A DNA stretch of 64,000 nucleotides from Streptomyces sp. SW4 (GTDB lineage Bacteria > Actinomycetota > Actinomycetes > Streptomycetales > Streptomycetaceae), in contig QKWM01000004.1 in assembly GCA_003248315.1 (NCBI GenBank), positions 3,531,001-3,595,000 on the forward strand, in the 5' to 3' direction. Below, in pieces: positions 16,599 through 28,030 of this stretch. Every line of letters starts with the position of its first letter. The stretch's first letter is position 1. The notes under the pieces are model-generated. The model saw nothing but the letters and a program-made list of their open reading frames with translations. It had not been told where the DNA came from and did no database searches. The position numbers and the translations under genes were made by a program.

Positions 16599-19500
16599 TC
16601 AGCCCCCGTCGCCGGAGCCGGTGACCCGGCGGACGGCGTACCCGGGCAGGGTCACCCGGGCGAGGGCCGCGGCGAGGTCCTCGCCCAGGTGGAGGGCCTC
16701 GGAGACCTCGGCGGCGAGCGTGCCCGCCGGGTCGGCCCCGGGGTGCGCCGCGGCCCGCACGGGATCGTCGACGCGCCAGGCCACCTCCTGGTCCCCGGTG
16801 ACACCGCGGCTCAGCCGGTGCTCCCGCAGGTCGACCTCGGCGTAACGCCAGCGTGCCAGCTCGGCGGGGGACGCCGACCGCACGGCCGCCGCGTCCGCCG
16901 GTACCGGGTCGCCGTCGGGCGGGAACAGCACGACGGCCTCCAGGCCGTCGCGCGGCTCGGGGACCCAGCCGCCGGACGGCATCGGGTAGGGGCCGCGCAC
17001 CACGGCGCCGGGGCGGTGGCCGGCCCCGGGCACCGGGTGGAACCAGCCCGAGCCGCCGTCCAGCGGGAGGAAGACGCCGGGCGGGTACGGGCGGGTGCCG
17101 TCCTCGTGGTCGGCGTCCTCCTCGTCGTACACCGTGCTCGACACCGCGACGACCGCCTGCGCCCGCGTCTCCTCCAGTGCCGCGTCGACCGCCTCGGCGT
17201 CGGCGCGGTAGACCTGCTCCGAGTTCTCGGACGGCCAGGACTCCACCAGCCGGAAGTCCGCCGTCAGCCGCAGACCGCCCAGGTGCGCCAGCCGGCCGGC
17301 CAGCCCCTGCACGGTGGCCCGCAGCAGACCGGTGGCCGATGACCAGGGGAGACGTCGACGAGGACTCCCGTGTCGTCCTCGGACAGCCGGCACAACTCGC
17401 CCCACCCGCCGTCCTCGACCAGCTCCGTGACCAGTCGCCGCAGCGCCGCCCGCGCCGGGGCGCCGCGGGGGCCGTCGGCGAGGGCGAAGCGGGCGCGGTG
17501 GCTGTAGACCACGTCGTCCGGTTCGTCCCAGTCCAGCAGCGCCTCCGGGCCGTCCTCCCCGTCGTCCTCCGGACCGTCCTCCCAGTGGTCCGGCCGGCCG
17601 TCGTCCCGGTCGTCCTGGCCCTCCGCGTCGTCCTCCTCGGCCGCGTCCGTGCCGTACCCGCCCTCCGCGTCCTCGTCCCGAGGCGCGCGGCGCCAGAGGG
17701 CGTCGACGTACACCGGGTCCCCCTGCGACGCCTCCTCCGGCTCCGACAGCAGCGGCGTCCACTCCTCGTCCTCCGTCGGGAACGGCCCCTCCGGCAGCTC
17801 GTCCGGGGCGGACACCGCGTCCCGGGGCACCCGGTCCGGGGCGAGCGGCCCGGCCGGGCCGTCGTCGGGGTGGTCGTCCGCCGGGTCGCGGTGGTCGGCG
17901 CGCAGTTCCCGGCCGAGGGCCAGCAGTTCCGGATTGCGGCCGCCGGACAGCTCGTACTCCTCGTACACCTCCAGGGCCTCCTCCACGCGTCCCTGGCGGC
18001 GCAGCGCGATCAGGTAGAGGCGGCGGAAGTCCTCACGGAACGGATGGGCCTCCAGCAGACCGGACAGATCGGCGGCCGCCCGGTCGGCGTCGCCCAGCGC
18101 CAGGTCGAGCCCGGCGCGCCTGCTGTACAGGGTGTGCCGCAGCCGCACCAGGCGGTTGCGGGCGGTGCGGGCGGCCGGACCCGGCACGTCCGCCAGCGGA
18201 TCGCCCGGACGCCACAGCGCCAGCGCCTCGCCGACGTGCCGTCGCGCCTCGGCGTACGCGCCCGCCGCCGTGGCCGCGTCGGCGCGCCGCACCAGCTCGT
18301 CGCAGAGCACCACGTCCACCCGGTCGGCGCTGGTGTGCAGGGCGTAGCCGTGGGACGGCGTCGCCAGCACGCCGGGGCCGAGCGCGTCCGCCAGCCGTGC
18401 CGCCATGGCGCGCACCTCGCCCCGCGGGTCGCGTGGTTCCTCACCCGGGTCCCACAGCCCCCACCGCAGCTCCTCGTGGGTGACGGTGCGGCCGTGCTTG
18501 AGCAGCAGCACGGCGAGCAGCGCCCGCTCCCGCGGGGCCAGGTCCGGCGAGCCGCCGGGTGTCTCGACGACGAGGGGGCCGAGGGCCCGGTAGACCCGCG
18601 GGGCGTACGCCGCGCCCGCCCGCCGGGCGAGGTCGGGGGCGGTCAGCAGGTCCCGGCCCAGGGCCTGGGTGTCCGGGGTGGGGGACATCAGCAGGTCGAG
18701 GATGTGCGAGTACGCCGTGCGCAGGTCCTCGGGCAGATGCGTGAGGCGCCGGGGGTCGACCGGCACGGTCACGTGCGAGGTGCCCGACGTCAGCCGCAGC
18801 AGCACCTCGCACAGGGCGCGCAGATCCTCCGACCGGCTGCCGGGGCGCCCGGACCGGCCGGGTGAGAAGAGGCTGAGCTTGGCCGTCCCGTCCGGCAGCA
18901 GCACCACCCGCGACGTCTCCAGCGCGCCGTGCGTGACGCCGGCCTCGTGCAGGGCGGCCAGTGCACGCGCCAGCTGGTCCCCGACCGACACGGTCAGCGG
19001 CAGCGGCAGCCGGTGGCCGTAGGGCCGGGCGAGGACGTTGAGGGCGATGCCGTCGAGGTGCTCCATCACCACGTACGGGGTGTCGTCCTCGATACCGGCG
19101 TCCAGGACCCGCACCACGTTGCGGTGGCCGATGCCGGTGAGCAGCCGCGCGTCCCGCAGGAACGCCGCGCGCCGGGCGCGGTCGGTGAGCGCCTCGTGCA
19201 GCCGGACCACCACGGTGCGGCCGGTGCCGTCCTCCGCCAGCCACATCCTGCCGGTCGGCTGCAGCCGCCGCACCAGCCGGTAGCGGCCGCCCAGTCCCGC
19301 CGGGAACGGCGTCCGCCCGGCCCCCGGGCCCGATACCGCCGCCGGCCGCCGGGCCGGGACCAGGGCACGCGACGACGGCCCCGGGGACGGGGGTGCCGGG
19401 GACGGTGGTGTCCGGGACGGGGACGGCGGTGCCGGGGACGGGGGCCCCGGGGACGGGGGCGCCGGGGGCGGCGGTTCGGTGGCCGACAGCCGCCGCGCCG

Positions 19501-21089
19501 TCTCCGGACTGACCACGGCGATCGCCTCGCCCGCCGCGCCGCTCTCCGTGCCGTCCGGGGCCGGGGTCAGCGCACGGAAGTCGCCCGGTGCCCGGCCCGC
19601 CCGCTCGTCGATCAGGCCACCGGTGCGCAGCAGCAGGTCATGGGTGCGGGCCCGGGCGGTGCGCGGCAGCCCCCGCAGCAGCACCTCGGGCACACCGGGA
19701 CGGAAGGCGTACGAGCCGGGCGGCCCGGCGACGGCCGTGAGCATGCCGCTGAGGATCACCTCGGCCAGGTGCTGCGGGCGCGGCCGCGGCTCCACGGCGG
19801 CCTGCACCAGCCGCATCACCGGCAGGTCGGGCCGGCCCAGCGCCAGATGCCCGGCCAGCCGGAACGCCTCCGGGGAGGCGGTCGCGCGGAACCGCAGCAC
19901 CAGTTCCTCGGGGGACAGCCGCGCGACGTCGGTCCGGTCGTCGGCGTCGGCGGGCAGCGGACGGTGCAGCAGCGCCGCGGCGCCCGGGTACGCGGTCCCG
20001 CCCGGACTCGCCACCAGGGCGGCCCAGTTCGCCAGCCACTGCGGGCCCGGCTCCAGCACCGGCACGGGCACGGCGCCCTCGGGACCCGGCGCCTGCGCGG
20101 TGTCGTACGGGGTGAAGGACAGCGCCGCGGCGGGCGCCGCCCGGTGGGGCGCGGTCAGCCGGCCCGCGACCGGCGGCAGCGCCGTGTCCCGCCACAGGTG
20201 CTCCGGCAGCGGCTGGACCACGGCCAGCGGCATCCGGCGCGCCCAGCGGCGCAGCGTGGCGAACCAGCGGGTGCCGGCCGGGCCCGCGCGCCACTGCGGG
20301 CCCATGCAGTCGCTGATGAGCAGCGTGACCGTCCGGCCGTCGGCGGGGGCGTCCCCGGCGGCGCCCCGCACGGTGCCGTCCGGTTCCGCCCGGTGCAGGG
20401 TGACGGTGCGGAAGACGCCCGACTGGGCGAGCGCCGTGTGCAGTTCGCGGACCAGCGGACGCCACACCGGCATCGTGGGCCCGGCGTCGTACAGCAGGTT
20501 CAGCCGCAGCCAGCGCTCGCGCACCGGGCGCATCACCGGCAGCCACCAGCCGGGGTCCGCCACACCGAGCCGGGCGATGCGGTCGGCGGTCGCCGCCTCG
20601 TCCACCTCCTGCCCCGCCGGGGCGTCGGCGCGGCGCTTCAGCGGGCGCAGGGACCGCTGGAGCGCCAGCGGGTGCGGCAGCATCGGCGGGGCGGGCGCCA
20701 GCAGGGCGGCGTGCGGACCGTCCGCCGTCCCCGCCGGGCCGGGGCCCGGCGGCCGTCCGGGCTCCCGCCCGGTGCCGGAGGGCGGGGGCGGCAGGTGCAG
20801 CGGGGCGCGCGGGGCCCGCGGCGCGGCGGGCGGCTCCTCGTGGCGGGGGCACGGCCCGGACGCCCGGCGACCGGACGGGGCCGGGGGGCCGGCGGGGCCG
20901 GCGTCGGACGCCGGCTGCGCGGACGGCGGCGCCGCCGGGGCGTCCCGGGGCCGGGCGCCATGTGCCCGGCGAGCCACAGCAGTTCGGCCAGCTCGCGCGG
21001 GTGGGACGCACGCCGGACGCCGCCCGGGCCAGGACGTCGGCCAGGCGGGACAGCGGCTCCCGTGGCTCCTGCGGGTGGTCAGAAGGCAT
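16599..21089 (-). CDS. Giant fusion: vWA-like / pseudokinase / SARP-type wHTH-BTAD protein (SAV_2336-related)
   Basis: About 1497 residues after restoring roughly three lost bases (near 21010, 20960 and 17338). ATG 21089 overlaps the MoxR stop. Order, with approximate residues: SAV_2336-type N-terminus 1-40; Pro-rich linker; vWA-like domain 190-310 (LNLLYDAGPTM, VTLLISDCMGPQW, MPLAVVQPLPEHLW) with an imperfect metal site; helical region; Pro/Ser repeat linker 538-570; kinase fold 600-780; wHTH 835-920 (LLLKHGRTVTHEELRWGLW); BTAD helices 925-1065 (RLVRLRHTLYSRRAGLDLAL); very acidic linker 1085-1210; C-terminal domain of unknown type. The kinase is dead: no Gly-loop, VVVRLH for VAIK, THGALE for HRD and LSLFSPG for DFG. 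It is the effector/receptor member of the MoxR-VMAP operon. Confidence 0.75.
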
Positions 21090-22086
21090 CGGGCTGCGGG
21101 GACCGCCCCAGGTACGGCATCAGCTGCTCCGCCAGCTCGTCCAGGGAACCGGCGTCCAGACCGGAGGCCCGGGCGAGGTAGATGGCGTTCAGCAGCTGGT
21201 CCGTGGCCAGCTCGCCGCTGTCGATCCGGGACAGGAAACGCGTGATGAGCTGCTCGGCGTAGGCGTCGGGCTCGCCCAGGTGCGCGCGGACGATCCCGGC
21301 CAGCTGCCGGTCGTCGGGCTGCCGCAGCCGCAGGGTGACGCAGCGGCGCAGGAAGGCGGGCGGGAACTCGCGTTCGCCGTTGCTGGTGAGGACGACGAAC
21401 GGGAAGGCCCGGCAGCGGACCCGGCCGCGCTCCACCGGCACCCGCCGGTCGGAGCCGTCGATCATCACCTCGGCCCGGCCGTGGTCGCAGTCACGGGAGG
21501 CCCGGACCAGTTCGGGGATCTCGTACTGGCCCTCCTCCAGGACGTTGAGCAGGTCGTTCGGCAGGTCCAGGTCGCTCTTGTCGATCTCGTCGATGAGCAG
21601 CGCGCGGGGACGGGCGTACGGCAGGAGGGCGGTGCCGAGCGGGCCGAGGCGCAGGTGGTTCTCGATGCCCGTCGCGTCGCCGTCCGCCTGGCGTGCCGCG
21701 TACAGCCGGGAGAGCGGGTCGTAGGTGTACAGGCCGTCGTGGAGCGTGCTGCGGCTGGTGATGTTCCACCTCAGGACCGGGCCGAGGCGCAGTTCCCGGG
21801 CGACCGCGTACGCCAGGGACGACTTGCCGGTGCCGGGCGGGCCGGTGACCAGCAGCGGACGGCGCAGGTACAGAGCCGCGTTGACGAGCTGCACGGTCTG
21901 CTCGGTCGCCTGGTAGGTCGCGGCGCGGTGCGCGCGGTCGGGGGAGGTGGCCGCCTCGTCCTCCCCGTCGTCCGGCGGGTCGAGCACGGGCCGGCCGTCG
22001 AAGGCCCGCCAGGGCGGGGGCGGCGGCAGGCGCGTGATGCCGTCGTGCGGTTCCGGCGCGCCGGTGTAGACGGGCCACAGGGGCAT
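21079..22086 (-). CDS. MoxR-family AAA+ ATPase
   Basis: 335 residues, frame intact. Walker A is GPPGTGKSS (82-90) and Walker B ALLIDEIDKS (162-171). LLNVLEEGQYEIPE, VVLTSNGEREFPPAFLRRC (sensor 1/arginine finger region) and a C-terminal helical lid complete the MoxR pattern. MoxR ATPases remodel partners that carry vWA domains; the next gene supplies a vWA-like domain, and the previous one a VMAP protein. The 11-base overlap with the downstream start indicates coupled translation. Confidence 0.88.
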   Translation of the reverse strand: MPLWPVYTGAPEPHDGITRLPPPPPWRAFDGRPVLDPPDDGEDEAATSPDRAHRAATYQATEQTVQLVNAALYLRRPLLVTGPPGTGKSSLAYAVARELRLGPVLRWNITSRSTLHDGLYTYDPLSRLYAARQADGDATGIENHLRLGPLGTALLPYARPRALLIDEIDKSDLDLPNDLLNVLEEGQYEIPELVRASRDCDHGRAEVMIDGSDRRVPVERGRVRCRAFPFVVLTSNGEREFPPAFLRRCVTLRLRQPDDRQLAGIVRAHLGEPDAYAEQLITRFLSRIDSGELATDQLLNAIYLARASGLDAGSLDELAEQLMPYLGRSPQPDAF

Positions 22087-22105
22087 GGTGGTTCTCTCTC
22101 CGGGG

Positions 22106-23745
22106 TCAGTCGACGGGCGAACGGAGGCTGGCGGCGGGCTCGGGGAAGCAGCGGGGGTCGTCCCACAGCAGCTGGACGTCGCGCGCCCAGTGCTCCTCGG
22201 GGACCTCGGCCGCCTCCGCCGCCATCCGCAGTTCCATCACCAGGCGGGGAGGGCGGACGGGGGCACGCCGGCCACGGACTCGGCCAGCTCGTCGAGGAAC
22301 GCGGTGCCCCGGCACGGGCCCTCGTGCCCCGTGCCGGGGCAGCCGTCGCGCGGCCACAGCAGGACGGGCACGGGCACGGTGAGGCCCACCTCGAAGTGCT
22401 CCCGCGCCCTGCCGGGTCGGTGGCGAACCCGGTCAGCTCGGCGTCGTCGCGCAGCCGCACGCGCAGCCCCGCGGGGCGCTCCCGGCTGCCGCACTCGACG
22501 CGGTACAGGGTCGCGCCGTGGCCGGCGTCCAGCTTGCGCCACTTCTTGCGCAGCTGGTGGCGGAGCCGGCCGCCGCGGTGCCGGGACCGGTCGGTCACCA
22601 CCAGCGGGTAGGCGCAGCCGAGCGGCGTCCGGTCCTCGGGCCGCACTCCCAGTGCGCCACCCCGAGGTTCAGCAGCTCCCGCGGCAGGACGAACGTCAGG
22701 AGCTCGTCGGCGCCCGGGGCCAGGTGCGTGCAGGCGTCGTCGATGCGCTGCTGCACGTAGGAGCGGACCGCGGACCGCGGCAGCCGGCGGGCGCCCACGG
22801 GCCGGCGCTGCCCGTCCCGGTACGCGGACACCTCGACGGTGACCTGGTCGGCGCCGGCGCCGCTGTGCTCGATCTCGACGACGATGGGGGACCAGCGCGC
22901 CGGGCTCGGCGGCGGGGCGTCCAGCAGCTCCTGGAGCCGGTCGGCGAACCGGGTCACGGCGTCCGGGTCCGGGACCTCCCACTGCACGAACGCGGCCGCG
23001 GCCCACAGGGAGGCGAACCCCCGCTCGGGCGGTGGCGGGGCGAAGGCGTCCACGGCCGACGCGTACAGCCGGCGGGGGTCGCAGGCCAGGCCCGTCTCCT
23101 CGGCCCGGCGGACCAGCCCGTACAGCCGTCTCAGCGCGTCCACGCGGTGGCCGGGCGTGGGCACCAGCTCGCCGAGCCCCGCCAGTAGCGCGCCATCACC
23201 TCGACCGGCAGCATCCGGCCGACCCGCACGTCCCGGGCGCCCGCGACCGCCGACACCATGCCGACCACGGTGCCGTCGGGCAGCGTCACCGCGGCGCCGC
23301 TGAACCCGCCCGCCAGCGGCTGCCCGTGCGCGGTGAGCGCCTCCAGCTGCACCCACTCGCCGGAGATGAGCGGCCCCGGCAGGGCCCGGTAGGAGGCGAG
23401 CATGCCCTCGTCGTATCCCTGCGGGAAGCCGTAGGCGACCAGTTCGGCGCCCTGCTCCGCGCCGGGCGGGGCGAAGGCCGCCGGGGTGAGGGACACCTCG
23501 CGGTCCAGCTCCAGCACCGCGAGGTCGCCGGGGTCGGCCGGGCCGCCCTGCCAGCCGCCGTGCACGGCGACGGTGGCGGTCAGGCGGCCGAGCCCGGGGT
23601 GGCCCGGGAAGCCGACGGTGATCTCCGCCCGGTCGCTCCACCGCACGACGTGCGCGCAGGTGAGCACCTGGCGTGCGGTGACGAGGAAGCCGGCGCCGAC
23701 CTCCTTGCCGCACTCGATCCGGGCGTGCCACGTGGTGCCGCTCAT
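22106..23745 (-). CDS. VMAP protein with N-terminal trypsin-like peptidase domain
   Basis: About 547 residues once four lost bases are restored (near 23190, 22640, 22415 and 22260). The N-terminal 200 residues are a chymotrypsin-fold peptidase without signal peptide: LTCAHVV with His32, DPGDLAVLEL with Asp74, and LAGGFSGAAV with Ser149. The Ser motif is GFSG instead of GDSG. The rest, including ASLWAAAAFVQWEVPD, WSPIVVEIEHSG, VLPRELLNLGVAHWECGP and a C-terminal VPVPVLLWPRDGCPGTGH block, matches the VMAP C-terminal module of vWA-MoxR-VMAP systems. The likely role is a switchable intracellular protease linking sensing to the MoxR ATPase. ATG overlaps the preceding stop. Confidence 0.78.
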
Positions 23746-24110
23746 GACCGGCCGGCGGCCTCCCCGTCCGCACCCGCGGAGCCCGCGGCACCCCCGGCCC
23801 CCGGGGACCAGGTCAGCTTCACCACCAGGTGCCCCTCCGCCGCGCCCTTGGCGATGATCGCCCCGGTCTCCGCGCTCAGCCGCACCCCGAACTCCAGCTC
23901 CACGGTGTCCGGCCGGAGCGAGCCGTCCCGGAAGACCCGCAGCGCGGACTCCGCCGCCGCCCGCACACCGTCCAGCGCCCCTTCGAAGGTGCGCGTCGCC
24001 CGGGCCGGTCCGTCGCCCCGGGAGACCAGCCGGGCACCGGACTCCTCGTCGACCGCCTCGACCACCACCTGGGCGCCGTCCTCGGTCCTGAACTCCACCA
24101 AAGCGTCCAT
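23742..24110 (-). CDS. CU044_2847-type (trypsin-co-occurring domain) protein
   Basis: 122 residues. The segment MDALVEFRTEDGAQVVVEAVDE, then FEGALDGVRAAAESALRVF, PDTVELEFGVRLSAETGAIIAKG and HLVVKLTWSPG, matches the small domain family annotated CU044_2847, seen beside trypsin-like/VMAP genes. ATG 24110 starts at the conserved N-terminus; an upstream in-frame start at 24233 would add an unconserved leader. It is first in the - strand operon and ends on the ATGA of the VMAP gene. It is diverged from the subtilase at 24339. Probable adaptor for the peptidase. Confidence 0.72.
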   Translation of the reverse strand: MDALVEFRTEDGAQVVVEAVDEESGARLVSRGDGPARATRTFEGALDGVRAAAESALRVFRDGSLRPDTVELEFGVRLSAETGAIIAKGAAEGHLVVKLTWSPGAGGAAGSAGADGEAAGRS

Positions 24111-24338
24111 CGGCGCCGCTCGTCCCCCGCTCCTGTCGTTCTCGACCGCGAACTCCGTCGCGTTCCTCGGTGAACACCATTGTGACGGAAGGTGCTTGAC
24201 GATGGGCCGCTCCATGTCGGCCGTCCCCCGCACGACTGGCGGAAACCCGCCAGGGCAGCAATCCGCCGCCCTCCGTCAACTCCCTGCCGCACAAGGCCCC
24301 TGAGACTCTGTCGCAGCACTCGACGAAGAGAGGTGTGC

Positions 24339-27300
24339 ATGAGCGGCTCACTTGTCAGACGCGGGGCGGCCCTCCTGTCGGCCGGACTGGCGATCGCGCT
24401 GCTGCCGGCGGCCGGGCCGGTGGCGGCGCGGGAGGCGGCGGCGCGCGACGGCGCCGGCCCCCCGGCCGGCGCCCGCACCGTCACCCTGGTCACCGGCGAC
24501 CGCGTGACCGTCTCCGAGCTGGGCGAGGGCCGCAGGACGGTCACCGTGGAGCGGCCCCGGGGCGCCACCGGTGCCGTGCGCACCCAGGCCGCGAACGGCT
24601 CGGTCACCGTCGTACCGGACGAGGCGCTGCCGTATCTCCGGGCCGGCACGCTGGACGAACGGCTCTTCGACGTGGACGAGCTGCTGCGGCAGGGGCTCGC
24701 CGACGCACGGACCGGCGAACTGCCGCTGATCGTCACGTACGCACAGGGCGCGCGGGCCGGCACGCCGCGCGGCACCGAGCGGACGCGGTCGCTGCCGAGC
24801 GTGCGCGGCGCCGCCGTCGCGGCGGACAAGGGGCGCACCTTCTGGCGGGAGTTCACCCGGCGCACGGACGCGATCACGGGCGTGTGGCTCGACGGCCGGG
24901 TCCACGCGGACATGGCCGAAAGCAATGCCCAGATCGGCACGCCGCACGCGTGGTCGGCGGGGCTGACCGGCAAGGGCGTCACCGTCGCCGTGCTGGACAG
25001 CGGCGTCGACGCCGGCCACCCGGACCTGGCCGGGCGGATCGCCGCGTCCCGCAGCTTCGTCGAGGGAGAGGAGGTCGCCGACCGCAACGGCCACGGCACG
25101 CACGTCGCCTCCACCGTCGGCGGCAGCGGCGCGGCCTCCGGCGGCAAGGAGAAGGGCGTGGCGCCCGGCGCGGCCCTCGCCGTCGGCAAGGTGCTCGGCG
25201 ACCAGGGCTCGGGCAGCGAGTCGCAGATCATCGCCGGCATGGAGTGGGCCGCACGGGACGTCGGCGCCGACATCGTCTCGATGAGCCTCGGCTCCACCGA
25301 ACCCAGCGACGGCACCGACCCGATGGCACGGGCCGTCGACACCCTCTCCCGTGAGACCGGCGCCCTGTTCGTCGTCGCCGCCGGCAACACCGGCTCCCCG
25401 TCCTCGATCGGCTCGCCCGGGGCCGCCGACGCGGCCCTGACCGTCGGCGCCGTCGACTCCGCCGACCGGGCCGCCTGGTTCACCAGCGCCGGGCCGCGCC
25501 ACGGTGACCAGGCCCTCAAACCCGACCTGTCCGCCCCGGCGTCGACATCCTCGCCGCCCGCTCCTCGCTCGGCGAGGGCAGCGGCGACTACACGGAGATG
25601 AGCGGTACGTCGATGGCGACACCGCACGTCGCCGGGGTGGCCGCGCTGCTCGCCGAGCGCCGCCCCGACTGGACCGGCGCCCAGCTGAAGGACGCCCTGA
25701 TGTCCACGTCGCAGCGGCTCGACGCCTCCGCCTACACCCTCGGCGCGGGCCGGGTCAGCGTGCCGGCGGCCGTCGACGCCGCGATCACCGCGACGGGCAG
25801 CGCCGACCTGGGCTTCCACGCCTGGCCGTACGAGGAGAACGAGCCGGTCGCCCGGACCCTCACCTACCGGAACTCCTCGGACACCGACGTGGAGCTGACG
25901 CTGTCCGCCGAGGGCGCCCCGAGGGCGTCGCCGTGCTCGCCGACACCACCCTGACCGTGCCCGCGCACGGGACCGCGTCGACCACCCTGACCGGGGACGC
26001 CGCCAAGGCCCCGTGGGCACCACCAGCGGGCACGTCGTCGCCTCCGCCGGCGGCAGGCCCTCGCGCACACCGTGTTCGGGCTGGTCAAGGAGGAGGAGCG
26101 GTACACGCTCACCGTCCACGTCAAGGACCGGGCGGGCGCCCCGGCCGACGCCGACCTCGTCGTGCAGCACCTCGCCGAGGGCGTCGACCCCGTCCCCGCG
26201 CACGTCGGCGACTCGGGCACCCTGCGGCTGCGGCTGAAGCCGGGCACCTACAGCCTGACCTCCTTCCTCGAGGTGCGCGGCGGCAACGGCGCCGACTCGC
26301 TGGGGCTCGGCTTCCTCGCGGCGCCCGAGATCCGGCTCGACCGGAACCGGGAGGTCACGCTGGACGGGCGGGAGCTGCGCGAGATCCGGGCCGACGTCGG
26401 CCGGCGCACCGAGACCCGGCAACTGCTCATGGAGTACGCCCGCAGCGCGCACGGCTCCGACCTGTTCGGCGCGGTGCAGGTGCCGGTGACGTACGACAGC
26501 GTCTTCGCGGCGCCGACCGGGAAGGTCACCGAGGGCGAGTTCGAGTACCGGACGGTGTGGCGGCTGGGCAAGCCGATGCTGGAGGTGCGGGGCGTCCGCG
26601 AGGCGGTCGTGCAGCCCGGCGGCACGCCGACCGAGGGCCGTACCCGGCTGCCCCTGGCCGATGTCGGCGACGGCCCGTTCACCGGTGTCGCCGGCAAGGC
26701 GGTCCTCGCCCGGCTCGGTGACGGCACCGACCCGGCGGACCTCGCGCAGGCCGCGCAGGACGCGGGCGCCGCGGCGCTGTTCGTCACCGACGACCGGCCC
26801 GGCCGGCTGAACGCCTGGTGGGGCACGGAGACCGGCGACAGGCCGTTGCCGATCGCCACGCTGAACGCCGCCGACGCCGAGCGGCTGCGCGAGGCCGGCC
26901 GGGTCGACATGACCGGCACGCGCAACACCCCGTACACCTACGACCTGTCGGAGGGCCACCCCGGGGGCGTGCCCGACCGGGACCTGACCTACGCGCCCGG
27001 GCGGCGCGACCTCGCCGTCCTGGACACCCGGTACCACGCGGTGAAGCCGGTCGGCGGCGGGGAGTTCCGGTACTCCCTCACCGGCACCTTCCCGGTGGGC
27101 GTGGGCTTCCGGGAGCGGATCGACCTCCCGGCCGAGCGCACCGAGTACGTCTCCACCGGGCCCGGCCAGCTGTGGCACGAGTCCGTCACCGCCGCCGGTG
27201 AGGCGCTGGAGCAGCGCAGCGGGCTGGTGGCGTACCGGGGCGGCACGCGGACCGGCCTGGACTGGTTCCGGCCGGTGTGGCACCCGTGGCTGGGCACCGG

Positions 27301-27950
27301 GCTCGGCTGGGGACAGCAGCGGATGGGCGGCCAGTTGCGCTTCAACACCCCCGGCTGGGGCGACTCCGGACCGGACCACACCGGCTTCGGCGACGTGTGG
27401 AGCGAGGACGGCGGCATGTCCCAGACCACGGCCGTGTACCTGGACGGGGAACTCGTCGACGAGGGGACCGGCTCCACGGCCTACGTCTGGGACGCGCCCG
27501 CAGAGGAGCGCACCTACCGGGTCGTCACCGACACGGCGCTCGACCCCGGCCGGTGGGAACTGGGCGTGCGGGGACACGCCGAGTGGACCTTCCGGTCGGC
27601 GGCCACCCCGGGGACCGCTGGACCTTCCTGCCGCTGATCAACCTCGCCTTCGACGTCGGCACCGACCTCGCGGGCGACGTGCCCGGCGGGCGGAAGGTGC
27701 CGGTCGGTCTCGACGCGCGGTACGTCGAGGGCGCGCCGGACACCGGCCGGATCGGCGGGGCAGGACTGGAGGTGTCCTACGACGAGGGCGCGACCTGGCA
27801 GCGGGTCGCGCTCACCGGAGACGGGGCCTCCTGGCGGGGCACGCTGCGCGTGCCGCGCGACGCGCGGTACGTCTCGCTGCGGGCGTCGGCCCGGGACGAC
27901 CGGGCGGCTCGGTGACCCAGGAGATCATCCGGGCCTTCGGGGTCCGGTAG
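24339..27950 (+). CDS. Large secreted S8 (subtilisin-like) serine protease
   Basis: About 1205 residues with an N-terminal signal peptide (residues 1-30, LVRRGAALLSAGLAIALLPA) and a propeptide. The catalytic domain shows the full triad: VAVLDSGVDAGHPDL (Asp, about 220), NGHGTHVAS (His, about 254) and SGTSMATPHVAG (Ser, about 422). A PA-like insert (AGAAALFVTDDRP, about residues 780-860) and a long C-terminal beta-rich region follow. GAAGAGAGG precedes the ATG. About six single-base losses (near 25540, 25920, 26013, 26057, 27612 and 27905) interrupt the frame. It is transcribed away from the VMAP operon and has its own terminator. A nutritional or developmental extracellular protease is likely. 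Confidence 0.88.
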
Positions 27951-27977
27951 GCCTCACCCGCGCCGTACGACGCGGAC

Positions 27978-28022
27978 GGCGCCGCCTCCCTGGGACGGGG
28001 AGGCGGCGCCGCCGGTGTTTTC
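27978..28022. terminator. Strong hairpin terminator between the protease and the 19-residue peptide gene
   Basis: A perfect 13-base-pair stem: GGCGCCGCCTCCC at 27978-27990 pairs with GGGAGGCGGCGCC at 27998-28010, with loop TGGGACG. GCCGGTGTTTT follows. It sits between two convergent genes (stops at 27950 and 28031), so it can serve both. Confidence 0.85.
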
Positions 28023-28030
28023 TCGGGCCG

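Noticed and set aside
24197..24202. TTGACG upstream of the subtilase as a -35 box
   Set aside because: No TAnnnT hexamer at 16-18 bases downstream.
24339..27950. The subtilase as part of the VMAP operon
   Set aside because: It is on the opposite strand, has a signal peptide for export and its own terminator, whereas the VMAP peptidase is cytosolic.
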